A stretch of 64,000 nucleotides of DNA from Deltaproteobacteria bacterium HGW-Deltaproteobacteria-6 (GTDB lineage: Bacteria > Desulfobacterota > Syntrophia > Syntrophales > Smithellaceae), in NCBI GenBank assembly GCA_002840435.1, contig PHAT01000005.1, forward strand, positions 100,460-164,459. Reading direction: 5' to 3'. Shown one piece after another: positions 25,241 to 34,885 of the stretch (position 1 is the stretch's first letter; each line of letters starts with the position of its first letter). The translations under genes and the position numbers were made by a program. The notes under the pieces were generated by a model. That model had not been told where the DNA came from, ran no database searches, and saw only the letters and a list, made by a program, of their open reading frames with translations.

Positions 25241-26353
25241 ATGACATTTGAACGCAACATAACGAATAAAAGAGTGATCCATGATTTAAAAAAACGTTCT
25301 ACGATTGGCATTATATTTTATATCCTGCTGGCATTTATTGTTATCTTCCCCGAGAATTATTATTCAAGACACGCTACTTTTACCCTGATCTTTCTTCTGT
25401 CCATTACGGGTATTTGTCTTTTCCGGTTGCTTCACCTGATCGTCTCCAAAAAAATGGGGGAACATTACGAAACATTAAATAAAAACATTTTTTTTGCAAG
25501 CGTCATTGCCACCGCCTTGGTCTGGGGGATAGCCTATGCCCCGATCATACTCCAAAAAGGAGAATATATTACACAAACGCTAATGATCGTCTGCATTTGC
25601 GGTCTGTGCGCAGGAGGTGTGGTTGCTTTTATCCCAAACTGGCGGCTTTCCATCATTTTCAACATATCCATGCTGATGCCAGCCACCATCATCATGTTGG
25701 CAAGTGGGTTAAATATACCTCTGGCCATCATGACTGTTTTATATTCGATTTACATGGTGCTTATCGCCTTGAGAGGAAACCGCGAATACTGGGATGCTCT
25801 GGAAAATGAATATCTTCTGGAATTAAAATCCCTGGAATTAGCGCAGCTCAGCAATACGGATGCGTTGACCGGTATTTATAACCGGCGGTTTTTTAATGAT
25901 GCATTTGAAAAAGAATGGAAGCGGTCGGGACGCGATAACAGCATACTTTCCGTTATCATTTTCGATATTGATTATTTCAAAAAGATTAATGACACCTTCG
26001 GTCATCAGGTCGGGGATGAGTATTTGAAGAAAATAGCTGAAACGCTGACCTCTGTTTTTCAAAGGGGTTCAGACATTGTGGCCCGGTACGGAGGAGAAGA
26101 GTTCATCGTATTACTCCCGGGCATTGATACGGATCATGCTTTCCAGCTTGCGGAAAAGGCTAAATATAAGATCGAACCAGTGACCATCGATCATCAGGGG
26201 GAGAAGGTCCGGGCAACCATCAGCGCGGGTGTCAACTCCTGTATTCCGAACTTCAACTCAAGATCGGATTCCATTATCAATGGCGCTGATCAGGCTCTTT
26301 ACATGGCCAAACAGCAAGGACGGAACCGGGTGGTTGCTCTTCCTCCGCCTTAA
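25241..26353 (+). CDS. membrane GGDEF diguanylate cyclase
   Basis: A 370-residue protein with five to six hydrophobic segments in residues 22-180, resembling a MASE-type membrane sensor, then a GGDEF domain from about residue 205: DALTGIYNRRFF, IIFDIDYFKKINDTFGHQVGD (metal and substrate binding) and ARYGGEEFIVLLPG (active site, GGEEF form). The EF half-site is intact, so cyclic di-GMP synthesis is expected; an RxxD inhibitory site is not obvious. It probably transmits an envelope signal to motility or surface polysaccharide. It is followed by the oppositely oriented chemoreceptor gene. The start has GGGAATTC upstream, a weak ribosome site. Confidence 0.9.
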   Translation: MTFERNITNKRVIHDLKKRSTIGIIFYILLAFIVIFPENYYSRHATFTLIFLLSITGICLFRLLHLIVSKKMGEHYETLNKNIFFASVIATALVWGIAYAPIILQKGEYITQTLMIVCICGLCAGGVVAFIPNWRLSIIFNISMLMPATIIMLASGLNIPLAIMTVLYSIYMVLIALRGNREYWDALENEYLLELKSLELAQLSNTDALTGIYNRRFFNDAFEKEWKRSGRDNSILSVIIFDIDYFKKINDTFGHQVGDEYLKKIAETLTSVFQRGSDIVARYGGEEFIVLLPGIDTDHAFQLAEKAKYKIEPVTIDHQGEKVRATISAGVNSCIPNFNSRSDSIINGADQALYMAKQQGRNRVVALPPP

Positions 26354-26457
26354 AGTAAGTAGTCTCCGGACATAGTGGCATGCGAAACGGCAAAGCCATC
26401 ACCCTTAAAACCAGGCCGGAGGAAGCATCCGGTGGTGCAGGCAATCTCCTTTACCGT

Positions 26458-27951
26458 TTATGACCCGTCCGCCGTTTTAAACATGGACATAATGGATGAC
26501 AGACTTTCCGCATTCCCGGCATTCTGTTGAGTGGATATATTCATTTCCGCAATGGCAATATTGACCTGATCAATTCCTCGAGACTGTTCCTGAGAAGCTA
26601 TTGAAATATTTTCCATCAGATCGGCAACCTTGTCCGAACTGGACGTCACCTGACCGAAGGCTCCGCTGGTTACATTAACCAGGCTTTCTCCATTCTTTAC
26701 CTTGCTGACAATATCCTGAATCAGAGCCGATGAACTATGGGCGGATTCCGTAGCGCGCATAGCCAGATTTCTGACTTCGTCGGCCACAACGGCAAATCCC
26801 GCACCGGCTTCTCCTGCGCGCGCCGCTTCCACAGACGCATTCAAAGCAAGCAGGTTTGTCTGAAAAGCAATTTCATCGATGCTCTTGACTATCTTTTGCG
26901 TCTGCTCGCTCGCCTTGTTTATTTCTTTCATGGAGCTGGTCAATTCCGCCATCGAATCATTTGCCTTATGTATTGCTTCTTTTGCAAATCGCAGAAGACG
27001 ATTTGCTTCATCCGTGTTCGTGGCATTTTGCTTGATCATCGACGCAATTTCTTCCAGTGACGCGGAAGTTTCCTCGATAGACGCCGCTTCTTTAGACGAT
27101 GAATCCGTCAAAACCTCCGATACCTGAAGCGCATGCCCCACGGCATTATTCATCTTGCTGCTCACCGTATTGACCGAATTAATCAGATCGCCTATTTCAT
27201 CGCTTGATTCCGATCCGATGTTTTGAGTCAGATCCCCTTCGGCCAGACGGCCTAAAACGCTGATGGTCTCTTTGATGGGATTCAAGATCAATCGCGTGAT
27301 GACCATGGTAATAATGTAAGACAATATGATGGAAATAATGAAAACCACGACAAAAACGGTCAGGGTAGCGTAAAAGCCGGTCACAGACGAATCGTACGTG
27401 TCTTTACCCAGCTTGTTTTCATAAGTCAGCAGCTCAGACAAACTCTTATTTAATGCAGCATACTTTTTATCGGTAAGCATACCGGCTGACACGGTTTGAA
27501 ACGAGGACGTTGAATCGCCTGTGGCAAGTTCCAGAAGTTTTAAGGCCGCCTGCTGATACTCGAGAAGATTCGCCAGTACCGCATTGTACAGCTTCTTTTC
27601 CTCCGGGCGGAGTCCGGGAGAAGCCAGTATCTTATTGATCAACCCCACATCTTCCTGCATGGTGGCGATAAGCTTCTTGGACATGTCCGAAATCTCCTGC
27701 GGATCCTGGGTCCAGTTGATCATGTTAAAAACCTTGTATATATTGCCGTTCACATTGGATACATCATGAACAATCTTCGAGCTGTTCTGATAGCCTTTGA
27801 AACGGTTATTATAAATATCATCAATCGAACCTTTCAGTGTCCAGAAACTGGAGAAAGTACCACCGGCTAAAATGATAAGAAAAGTAAAAACAACCAGCGG
27901 CGACAGGAGCATCTTCTTGCCCAACTTTAAATTGTTGAAGAATTTTTTCAT
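26458..27951 (-). CDS. methyl-accepting chemotaxis protein
   Basis: About 497 residues. A transmembrane helix at residues 13-33, a periplasmic four-helix-like sensor domain to about 190, a second transmembrane helix at about 192-214, a HAMP domain ([20 protein letters not shown]) and a C-terminal signalling coiled coil with the conserved tip [20 protein letters not shown]. It should signal through CheA/CheW to the flagellar motor. The start is moved to ATG 27951 because GGAGG lies 8 bases upstream and the family-like [13 protein letters not shown] begins there. No CheB/CheR-binding pentapeptide is visible at the C-terminus. Confidence 0.93.
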   Translation of the reverse strand: MKKFFNNLKLGKKMLLSPLVVFTFLIILAGGTFSSFWTLKGSIDDIYNNRFKGYQNSSKIVHDVSNVNGNIYKVFNMINWTQDPQEISDMSKKLIATMQEDVGLINKILASPGLRPEEKKLYNAVLANLLEYQQAALKLLELATGDSTSSFQTVSAGMLTDKKYAALNKSLSELLTYENKLGKDTYDSSVTGFYATLTVFVVVFIISIILSYIITMVITRLILNPIKETISVLGRLAEGDLTQNIGSESSDEIGDLINSVNTVSSKMNNAVGHALQVSEVLTDSSSKEAASIEETSASLEEIASMIKQNATNTDEANRLLRFAKEAIHKANDSMAELTSSMKEINKASEQTQKIVKSIDEIAFQTNLLALNASVEAARAGEAGAGFAVVADEVRNLAMRATESAHSSSALIQDIVSKVKNGESLVNVTSGAFGQVTSSSDKVADLMENISIASQEQSRGIDQVNIAIAEMNISTQQNAGNAESLSSIMSMFKTADGS

Positions 27952-28345
27952 AAGCACTACCTCCAATATCTCATTTAATATTTCAGTAGATGGTCCGGTC
28001 CAACGTCTTCCCTTCCCCATGAAACAGATAGTCGCTAAAAAAATGGATACTCTAAAAAAGCAAATCAGATTTGATGATCAAACTGGAACAGCAAAGGCCC
28101 TTCGGTTATTCCTGCATCAACAGACGGAGGCCTTTTGCAAAACTGCGTAAACCCGGCGATGGCGAAAAAAACAACTTCTTAATGGTTTCGGATAATCAAG
28201 CAACGATTCATTCATCAGGCTCTGGGGACTATTTGCGCATGTCACATCGGGAACGGTTAACACCTCTCCCTCATTGTTCGCTGCCTGTTTCGCGTCACTG
28301 ATCGCCGCTTACAACCTTCAGATTAACAACCTGTAGCTTAAAAAG
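27952..28345. other. intergenic region, nothing definite
   Basis: A 394-base stretch upstream of the chemoreceptor. An imperfect stem (GCAAAGGCC at 28091 with GGCCTTTTGC at 28129-28138) is visible but has no T-tract on either strand. No sigma-28 motif was found here, and no protein-like open frame. Confidence 0.3.
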
Positions 28346-29647
28346 TTATTTACTCGAATTAATGTATTCTGTAATTTTTGCCGCGATGGTTTTTACGACA
28401 TACTCAAATTCATCCACATCCTTATCCAGGAGCGTCATACGGAAACCGAGCAGCGGCGAGAAAAACGACGTCAGCGGTACCACGCAGATGCCGGTGGCCG
28501 CCAGCAGATAATAAACAAACCGCTTATCGTATTCAACGTCTTTTGTCAGGGTTTCAACATAGGAACGGACTTCCGGCTGTTCAATATGCAGGTGCTGCCG
28601 TTCATTGAGTACCGACTCGTTGAAAAGAACCGTCATGTAAAACGCACCGTTGGTTTTGTTGGCAATCAGAAAAGGAACATCTTTCAGAATGCCGTAGGCA
28701 ATGGCGGAAAGCTTTTCATAATGCTGCGTGCGCTCCCGTAAATAATTTTTATACTCGGGATGCGTCATAATCCGGGGAATGGCCATCTGCGGCAGCGTCG
28801 TGGAACACACTTCCGACATCTTCTGATGTAAAATGGTGTTGATGAAGCGGGCAAAAATGGGATCTTTATCCGCGTTATAGACTTCCATCCAGCCGCAGCG
28901 TGCGCCTGGCCAGGGCAGTTCCTTGGAAATTCCCTTCATGGAAATTGCCGGGACATCGCCGATGACATCGCTGATCGGCACGGTTTTTTTGCCGTTGTAA
29001 ACAATATTGGTATAAGTCTCATCGGAAATAATGAAAAGATCATTTTCACGGGCAATCCGCACCACCTGCTCGAGCATCTCCACGGGGTAAACAAAACCGG
29101 TGGGATTATCGGGATTGATAATCAGAATGCCGACGATCGCCCGGTGACTTCTGACCTTCTGCTCCAGTTCGCGCAGATCCGGCTGCCAGTTATTGTAAGG
29201 ATTCATCCGGTAGGTGTTGGGCGGAAAAGACGCGTGCAGCACTTCCGCCATCAAATGGGTGGAATAGGTCGGCTCCGGCATGATCATGCGGGCATCCACC
29301 TGAATGGAGCTGTAAGCACGGGCAATGGCGTCGCCCAGCCCATTGAAGAAAATAATGTCTTCGGACGTAATTTGAGCTTTTCCCCGGGCGTTCGTGCGTT
29401 CGGCAAGAAAAGCGCGCGTTGCATCAACCCCTTTGGTTGGCGAATAAGCATAGGACATGTCTTCTTTGAGGATATCAGTCAGAACCTCTTTCATCCAACC
29501 GGGGATCATTTCGCCTTTTTGAACCGGGTCACCAATGTTTTCCCAGATAATTTTGAGTCCATGCTGCTGCATTTTTTTAGCGATGAGTACGATATTGCGG
29601 ATTTCATAAGTCAGCCCGCTACCGCCACGTGAAATTTCAAAACGCAT
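28346..29647 (-). CDS. PLP-dependent aminotransferase, class I/II
   Basis: A 433-residue fold-type I aminotransferase. NIGDPVQKGE, YSPTKGVDATRAFLAERTN, IINPDNPTGFVYP (PLP-ring and phosphate region) and DETYTNIVY are present, and the Schiff-base lysine is in MKGISKELPWPGARCGWM. It interconverts an amino acid and its keto acid in the cytosol; the closest-looking relatives are alanine/aspartate-type aminotransferases, but the specificity cannot be read from motifs. It stands alone between the chemoreceptor and the S1 gene; the start at 29647 is preceded by AGGAGT at a good distance. Confidence 0.88.
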   Translation of the reverse strand: MRFEISRGGSGLTYEIRNIVLIAKKMQQHGLKIIWENIGDPVQKGEMIPGWMKEVLTDILKEDMSYAYSPTKGVDATRAFLAERTNARGKAQITSEDIIFFNGLGDAIARAYSSIQVDARMIMPEPTYSTHLMAEVLHASFPPNTYRMNPYNNWQPDLRELEQKVRSHRAIVGILIINPDNPTGFVYPVEMLEQVVRIARENDLFIISDETYTNIVYNGKKTVPISDVIGDVPAISMKGISKELPWPGARCGWMEVYNADKDPIFARFINTILHQKMSEVCSTTLPQMAIPRIMTHPEYKNYLRERTQHYEKLSAIAYGILKDVPFLIANKTNGAFYMTVLFNESVLNERQHLHIEQPEVRSYVETLTKDVEYDKRFVYYLLAATGICVVPLTSFFSPLLGFRMTLLDKDVDEFEYVVKTIAAKITEYINSSK

Positions 29648-29920
29648 AAGTTACCTAACTCCTTAACTATTTGTATAGTGATTCATAATACATATTTTGT
29701 AATTTATCCAGAGTTATTTAATTTGATGCTGTTTTGCGGACATGCCAATCATTTTCTGGGGGACAAAAAACACTTTTCGTGATATTCATGACTAAGAGAC
29801 TGGAAATTTATCAATTTATTAGGCAGGACATTCTTAACAGGAAAACCATTCCCGTATTCCTCTGGCTTGCAAGTAAGTAGTCTCATTAATTCAAAATAGT
29901 AAAATTAAAGGATACCAATT

Positions 29921-31090
29921 ATGGACGATACAAAAACTTTTGCCGAAATGTTCGAAGAATCTTACGCCACCCCCAAGCGCTATGCCGTGGGAGAAAAAGT
30001 AGAGGCAACGATTGTTAAAATTTCTCCGGAGTGGATTTTCATTGATCTGGGCGCCAAAAGCGAAGGCTACATGGATAAAAAAGAATTTCTCGATGACGCG
30101 GGGAATCTGACCATTAAGGAAGGCGATACGGTCACCGCCTATTTTCTTTCGTCGCGTCACAGCGAAAGACTCTTCACCACCAAATTGCTGGCGCGCAAAA
30201 GTGTCGATGAATTTCTGGTCAATGCTTATCAAAATGCGATTCCTCTGGAAGCCACCGTCGAAAAAGAAGTTAAGGGCGGCTTTTCCGTAAAAATCAGCGC
30301 CAGTGCCAGCGGCTTTTGTCCTTTCTCGCAAATGGACAAAAGAAGAATCGAAAATGCTGCGGATTACATCGGTAAAAAATTCGATTTCCTGGTGATAGAG
30401 TATGGGGAAAACGGCCGCAAAATCATCCTGTCCCGCCGTCCGCTGCTCGAAAAAATTGAACAGGAAAAAGTTGAAGAACTGAAGAAATCCTTGCAAAAAG
30501 GCATGACCGTCCGTGGCATTGTGACCTCCGTTCGCGACTTCGGCGCATTTGTCGATATCGGCGGCGTGCAGGCCCTGCTGCCGGTTTCGGAAATGACCTG
30601 GGGCAGAGTGGAAGACGCCAAATCTCTCTATAAATCCGGCGATGCCATCGAAGCCGTCATCATTAATCTGGATTGGGAAAATGACCGCATCACTTTATCC
30701 TTTAAAGACACACTCCCCGATCCCTGGAATGACGTTGTTCGTAATTACATTGAAGGCAGCATCCACAAGGGCAGGATATCGCGGCTGACCGATTTCGGCG
30801 CATTTGTCACGCTGGAGGCGGGCGTAGACGGGCTCTTGCATATTTCCAAGCTGGGCAAAGGGAAAAAAATCAAACACGCCCAGGATGTCCTGACCAGGGA
30901 CCGCGAAATCGACGTGAAGATCGAAAAGATTGATCGCGACAACAAAAGAATTTCGCTGGATCTGGCTTCAAACAGTGAAGAAAAAAAGGACTCGGCGGAA
31001 CCGGGCGATGATTACAAAAGTTACATGCCTAAAGCCCCTAAAACCATGGGCACATTCGGCGACCTGCTGAGCAAAGCCAAGAAGAAATAA
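29921..31090 (+). CDS. S1-domain RNA-binding protein (ribosomal protein S1-like, four S1 motifs)
   Basis: A 389-residue protein with four S1 OB-fold domains at about residues 22-90, 105-175, 190-260 and 278-346; the last two have the standard VRDFGAFVDIGG and LTDFGAFVTLEAGVDGLLHI cores. It is shorter than the six-domain E. coli RpsA (557), and matches four-domain S1-like proteins found in several phyla. It binds mRNA, and may act in translation initiation or RNA turnover. The acidic, lysine-rich tail (about 350-389) is probably disordered. AAAGGA precedes the ATG. It is not known from this window whether a full-length rpsA exists elsewhere. Confidence 0.85.
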   Translation: MDDTKTFAEMFEESYATPKRYAVGEKVEATIVKISPEWIFIDLGAKSEGYMDKKEFLDDAGNLTIKEGDTVTAYFLSSRHSERLFTTKLLARKSVDEFLVNAYQNAIPLEATVEKEVKGGFSVKISASASGFCPFSQMDKRRIENAADYIGKKFDFLVIEYGENGRKIILSRRPLLEKIEQEKVEELKKSLQKGMTVRGIVTSVRDFGAFVDIGGVQALLPVSEMTWGRVEDAKSLYKSGDAIEAVIINLDWENDRITLSFKDTLPDPWNDVVRNYIEGSIHKGRISRLTDFGAFVTLEAGVDGLLHISKLGKGKKIKHAQDVLTRDREIDVKIEKIDRDNKRISLDLASNSEEKKDSAEPGDDYKSYMPKAPKTMGTFGDLLSKAKKK

Positions 31091-31095
31091 GAAAA

Positions 31096-31120
31096 GGTTC
31101 AGCGGTTCACGGTTCAACGG
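31096..31120. repeat. GGTTCA-based short tandem array after the S1 gene
   Basis: Three 7-8-base units (GGTTCAGC, GGTTCAC, GGTTCAAC) start 6 bases beyond the S1 stop codon. The position just behind a stop codon parallels the CCTTCAG arrays near 15.0-16.0 kb. Confidence 0.55.
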
Positions 31121-31126
31121 CTGTAG

Positions 31127-31147
31127 CCCCCTGCCCTCCAGCGGGGG
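31127..31147 (+). terminator. possible terminator stem after the S1 gene
   Basis: CCCCCTGC pairs with GCGGGGG around a 6-base loop. It has no T-run, so it is at best a weak or Rho-assisted terminator. Confidence 0.35.
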
Positions 31148-31412
31148 ACACAGCACATTAATTGAAGTCATCATTCTTGTTCTTATTTCAACACAGTGTC
31201 AAATCACCCTTGAACCTCGGACCGATCATACCCCCGCAGGAGTATGAACCGCTGATGCGACGGGTCAAAAACATTGACGTTGACCGATCGGGTACGTTTA
31301 GAAAATTTTTAAATAACCCTGCCTGTCAAGGTAAAATAAAAGACATGAAAACACCAAGCATTCGTATACAACAGGCATTTTTTGCCGCCAGACAATAATC
31401 AGACGCCAAATC

Positions 31413-31450
31413 CGTCAATACATTGACGATTATTCTATCTATTATTAAAT
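31413..31450 (+). promoter_or_regulatory. candidate promoter with overlapping dyad, upstream of the sugar island
   Basis: CGTCAAT-AC-ATTGACG (31413-31428) is a perfect 7-bp inverted repeat whose right arm contains TTGACG as a -35; TTAAAT follows after 16 bases. It is the best promoter candidate for the 31612-53563 gene block, and the dyad could be an operator. It lies 160-200 bases before the first gene. Confidence 0.35.
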
Positions 31451-31611
31451 ATCACCGGTCATCCCGGGGCCATCACAAATCTAATAAATTATAATTTATT
31501 TCGATATTTAACCGGATTACTTTTTTCATAAAGCGTATTCCAGACTTTTCAAATTACTTTAAGCCAAAAAAGGCATTGATATTGCATTATATTCTGTTTA
31601 TAAATATTATC

Positions 31612-32937
31612 ATGGAAGAAGATAACAATTTGAGAAATAAAATTTTGAATCTGGTAAAAGACTATTATCTGCAGAATATTCCACATCAAGACTTTATTCC
31701 CGGAAAGACACCCGTTCATTATGCGGGTCGTGTTTATGACGAAAATGAAATGCAGGCTGCCGTGGAGGCAGCGCTCGATTTCTGGCTCACGGAAGGCCGT
31801 TTTACTTCTCGCTTTGAATCCGATCTGGCCCAAAGAGTGGGAACCCGGCATGCTATTCTGGTCAATTCAGGATCCTCAGCCAACCTCCTTGCCCTAACCG
31901 CTTTAACGTCCGTCTTCCTTAATGAACGAAGACTGAAAGCAGGAGACGAAGTCATAACGGTTGCGGCCGGTTTCCCTACGACGGTTAATTCCATCATTCA
32001 GAACGGTCTTATCCCTGTATTTGTCGATGTTAATATTCCAAATTACAATATTGCTGTTGAAGATATCGAAAAAGCTCTAAGCCCGAAGACGCGTGCGATA
32101 TTTTTGGCCCACACGCTGGGTAATCCTTTCGACATCGAACGGATCATCGCCATTGCCAAAAATCATAACCTGTTTGTGATCGAAGATAATTGCGATGCAT
32201 TGGGGTCAATCTACAAAGGTCAGCCCACGGGATCTTTCGGCCATCTTTCGACCTGCTCATTTTACCCCGCACACCACATCACTCTGGGCGAAGGAGGCGC
32301 TGTGCTGACATCTGACGATACGCTGGCCAGGATCATTCGCTCTCTAAAAGACTGGGGCAGAGATTGCTATTGCAAACCCGGCATGAATAATCGCTGCGGA
32401 AAAAGATTTTCGGGGCAACATGGGGATTTACCTGAAGGCTACGATCATAAATACGTTTATTCCCATATCGGTTATAATTTGAAAGCCACGGAATTTCAGG
32501 CCGCCATCGGTGTGGAACAGTTAAAAAAGCTGGACGTTTTCTGTGAGGCTAGACGCAAGAATTTTCAACGCTGGACGGCAGGTTTCAAAAAATATGAAAA
32601 ATACTTTATCCTGCCTAAAGCCACGGAGGATTCAGATCCGGCCTGGTTTGCCTTTCCATTGACGGTACGATGCAAAGATTCATGGTTTTCAAGAAATAAC
32701 TTAACGGAATTCTTAAACGAACATCTTATTGAAACCCGAAATCTGTTCGGCGGCAATCTGCTGCGTCAACCCGCATACCGGGATATTACTTACCGCCGGA
32801 CGGGTGAACTGCCCAATACGGACCGCATCATGAATGATACTTTCTTTCTGGGAACCTACCCCGGCCTGGGCAAGGAGCAAATTGAATACACACTGGATAT
32901 CATCGACCGGTTTTTGTCTTCGCGGAGGATAAAATGA
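31612..32937 (+). CDS. rfbH: CDP-6-deoxy-4-hexulose 3-dehydrase (E1, RfbH/DdhC)
   Basis: A 441-residue PMP-dependent, iron-sulfur 3-dehydrase. The usual PLP lysine is replaced by His in SFYPAHHITLGEGG (His 221-222), as in E1 of 3,6-dideoxyhexose synthesis. All four [2Fe-2S] ligands are present with the family spacing C-X57-C-X-C-X7-C (Cys 194, 252, 254, 262). It removes the 3-OH of CDP-6-deoxy-4-keto-glucose, working with an electron-donating reductase. No such reductase (RfbI/E3) is encoded in the island. ATG 31612 is preferred to an upstream TTG, although its ribosome site is weak. The stop overlaps the next start (ATGA). Confidence 0.95.
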   Translation: MEEDNNLRNKILNLVKDYYLQNIPHQDFIPGKTPVHYAGRVYDENEMQAAVEAALDFWLTEGRFTSRFESDLAQRVGTRHAILVNSGSSANLLALTALTSVFLNERRLKAGDEVITVAAGFPTTVNSIIQNGLIPVFVDVNIPNYNIAVEDIEKALSPKTRAIFLAHTLGNPFDIERIIAIAKNHNLFVIEDNCDALGSIYKGQPTGSFGHLSTCSFYPAHHITLGEGGAVLTSDDTLARIIRSLKDWGRDCYCKPGMNNRCGKRFSGQHGDLPEGYDHKYVYSHIGYNLKATEFQAAIGVEQLKKLDVFCEARRKNFQRWTAGFKKYEKYFILPKATEDSDPAWFAFPLTVRCKDSWFSRNNLTEFLNEHLIETRNLFGGNLLRQPAYRDITYRRTGELPNTDRIMNDTFFLGTYPGLGKEQIEYTLDIIDRFLSSRRIK

Positions 32938-34058
32938 AAAAAACCACCGCAAAAACGAAAGAAAACCTTGCGGATGTTTATAATGGAAAACGTGTGCTTA
33001 TCACCGGCGACACGGGTTTCAAAGGTTCGTGGCTGGCCCTGTGGCTTCACGAACTCGGCGCTTCAGTCACCGGAATTGCTCTTGCACCTTCTACTAAGCC
33101 TTCCCATTTCCAATTGGCATCGCTGAACAATGTCATTGATCATATCCATGTGGATATTCGCAGTCTGGACAAAGTTAAAAAAGTTTTTGCTCAGGTTAAA
33201 CCGGAAATCGTCTTTCATTTGGCGGCTCAAGCCCTGGTTCGTGAGTCTTACGACGATCCCAAAGCAACTTTTGACACCAACGTGGGCGGAACGGTCAATA
33301 TTCTGGAAGCCATCCGTCAGTGCACCGGCGTCAGAGCGGTTGTCGTTATTACGTCTGACAAATGCTACGATAATAAGGAATGGGTCTGGGGATACAGGGA
33401 AAGCGATCCGCTGGGCGGCCACGATCCTTACAGCGCCAGCAAGGGAGCCTCTGAAATCGTCTCTGCAGCCTATCACCGCTCTTACTTCGATTTAAAAGGT
33501 ATTGGGCCTCATCTGGGCTTCGCCACGGCCCGCGCCGGCAATGTCATCGGCGGCGGTGACTGGGCTAAAGACCGAATCATTCCCGATTGCGTCCGCGCAC
33601 TCACCGCAAACCAGCCCATCATCGTCAGAAATCCGCAAGCCACCCGTCCCTGGCAGCATGTATTGGACCCGTTACACGGCTATCTGCTGCTTGCTGCCCG
33701 GCTTCTGGAAAATCCGGATAGATTCAGCGGCGCCTGGAACTTCGGACCGCAAACATCCGATCAGATTACCGTTCACGCACTTGCCGAACGATTCATTCAT
33801 GCCTGGGGAAGCGGCGCGATCCAAACACCTCCGATTAAAAAGGCTCCTCATGAAGCACACTTGCTGCATTTAAATATTGATAAAGCGGCATTCGGGTTGA
33901 AATGGCAACCCGTTTTGGATAGTTCATCAGCAATCAACTGGACGGTTGACTGGTACAAAATCTGGCATCGGTCCGGGAAGAACCAAAAAAACGTATCCGT
34001 TCAACAGATCAGAGAATTCAGCAATCTTGCAGCGATGAAAGGACAATATACTTCTTAG
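32934..34058 (+). CDS. rfbG: CDP-glucose 4,6-dehydratase
   Basis: A 374-residue extended SDR. RVLITGDTGFKGSWLALWL carries the Rossmann glycine motif in the particular form of CDP-glucose dehydratases, VFHLAAQALVRESYDDP and VVITSDKCYDN follow, and the active-site YxxxK is DPYSASKGASE. It converts CDP-glucose to CDP-4-keto-6-deoxyglucose, the substrate for RfbH. The order H-G-F is reversed relative to the Salmonella rfbFGH order, but all three genes are adjacent and the first two overlap by 4 bases. The first 18 residues are an extra Lys-rich leader before the conserved domain. Confidence 0.95.
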   Translation: MKKTTAKTKENLADVYNGKRVLITGDTGFKGSWLALWLHELGASVTGIALAPSTKPSHFQLASLNNVIDHIHVDIRSLDKVKKVFAQVKPEIVFHLAAQALVRESYDDPKATFDTNVGGTVNILEAIRQCTGVRAVVVITSDKCYDNKEWVWGYRESDPLGGHDPYSASKGASEIVSAAYHRSYFDLKGIGPHLGFATARAGNVIGGGDWAKDRIIPDCVRALTANQPIIVRNPQATRPWQHVLDPLHGYLLLAARLLENPDRFSGAWNFGPQTSDQITVHALAERFIHAWGSGAIQTPPIKKAPHEAHLLHLNIDKAAFGLKWQPVLDSSSAINWTVDWYKIWHRSGKNQKNVSVQQIREFSNLAAMKGQYTS

Positions 34059-34086
34059 AAAATCAAAGATTTTGGGAGGAAGATCC

Positions 34087-34863
34087 ATGAAAGTAGTCAT
34101 CTTGGCCGGCGGTATGGGTACACGCATCAGTGAAGAGTCGCATTTAAAACCAAAACCGATGATTGAAATCGGGGAACATCCGATTTTATGGCATATTATG
34201 AAAATCTATTCTCATCACGGATTTGATGAATTCATTATCTGCCTGGGATATAAGGCCAACGTGGTCAAGGATTATTTTGCCAACTACTTCATGTACGAAT
34301 CGGACGTGACGTTCAACTTCAAGAGCGGCAGGGAGATGTTCACCCATCGACATTACGCCGAGAAATGGACGGTAACGCTCGTCAACACGGGACTGGAAAC
34401 CATGACAGGCGGCCGGGTGAAACGGATTCAAAAATATGTAGGGAATGAGCCATTTATGCTAACTTATGGAGATGGCGTTTCAAATGTCAATATACCCAAG
34501 CTTATTGACTTTCATAAATCACACGGCAAATATGTCACCGTTACAGCAGCCCAGCCCTTAGGCAGATTTGGTTCCCTAAGCATCGGCAAAACAAGCGAAG
34601 TAGCGGGATTTGTCGAAAAACCAAAGGGAGACAACAGTTGGATCAACGGCGGATTTTTTGTCATGCAGCCCGAAGTGTTTAATTACCTCAAGGAAGATGA
34701 CACAAATCTGGAAGTGGACCCGCTGCAGAAATTGGCAAGTGAGCGCCACTTCATGGCGTACCGGCATGATGGTTTCTGGCAGCCCATGGACACAATGCGA
34801 GATAAAATACTTCTCGAAGAACTCTGGAAATCCGGCAAAGCGCCATGGAAAGTCTGGCAATAA
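34087..34863 (+). CDS. rfbF: glucose-1-phosphate cytidylyltransferase
   Basis: About 258 residues. MKVVILAGGMGTRISEES is the nucleotidyltransferase signature, KPKPMIEIGEHPILWHIMKI the sugar-phosphate region, and YGDGVSNVNI the metal site. It makes CDP-glucose from CTP and glucose 1-phosphate, the entry step for CDP-3,6-dideoxyhexoses. ATG 34087 is chosen over an upstream in-frame codon because GGGAGGAAG sits 6-8 bases before it. It lies 28 bases after rfbG, in one operon. Confidence 0.95.
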   Translation: MKVVILAGGMGTRISEESHLKPKPMIEIGEHPILWHIMKIYSHHGFDEFIICLGYKANVVKDYFANYFMYESDVTFNFKSGREMFTHRHYAEKWTVTLVNTGLETMTGGRVKRIQKYVGNEPFMLTYGDGVSNVNIPKLIDFHKSHGKYVTVTAAQPLGRFGSLSIGKTSEVAGFVEKPKGDNSWINGGFFVMQPEVFNYLKEDDTNLEVDPLQKLASERHFMAYRHDGFWQPMDTMRDKILLEELWKSGKAPWKVWQ

Positions 34864-34885
34864 AAAATTATTATAGGAGCTACAA

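Larger units (their letters stand above)
31091..31611. other. 521-base gap before the sugar island: repeats, hairpin and candidate promoter
   Basis: After the S1 stop come a GGTTCA-type short tandem array (31096-31120) and a GC-rich stem (31127-31147), then about 250 bases of unrecognised sequence and an AT-rich stretch with a dyad-linked promoter candidate (31413-31447). A 78-codon open frame at 31162-31398 lacks a good start and family features, so it is not called. No JUMPstart/ops element (GGCGGTAG) was seen. Confidence 0.4.

Noticed and set aside
28091-28138. imperfect stem that resembles a terminator
   Set aside because: No T-tract on either strand and no gene end at the right distance.
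26353-29884. identical 14-base sequence AAGTAAGTAGTCTC at 26353-26366 and 29871-29884
   Set aside because: In a window of this size several 14-base matches are expected by chance; no further copies or flanking similarity were seen.
31162-31398. 78-codon open frame before the sugar island
   Set aside because: TTG start without ribosome site, no domain-like pattern and a position in a repeat-bearing intergenic region.
31091-31611. JUMPstart/ops element before the island
   Set aside because: No GGCGGTAG-type sequence is present on the + strand in this gap.
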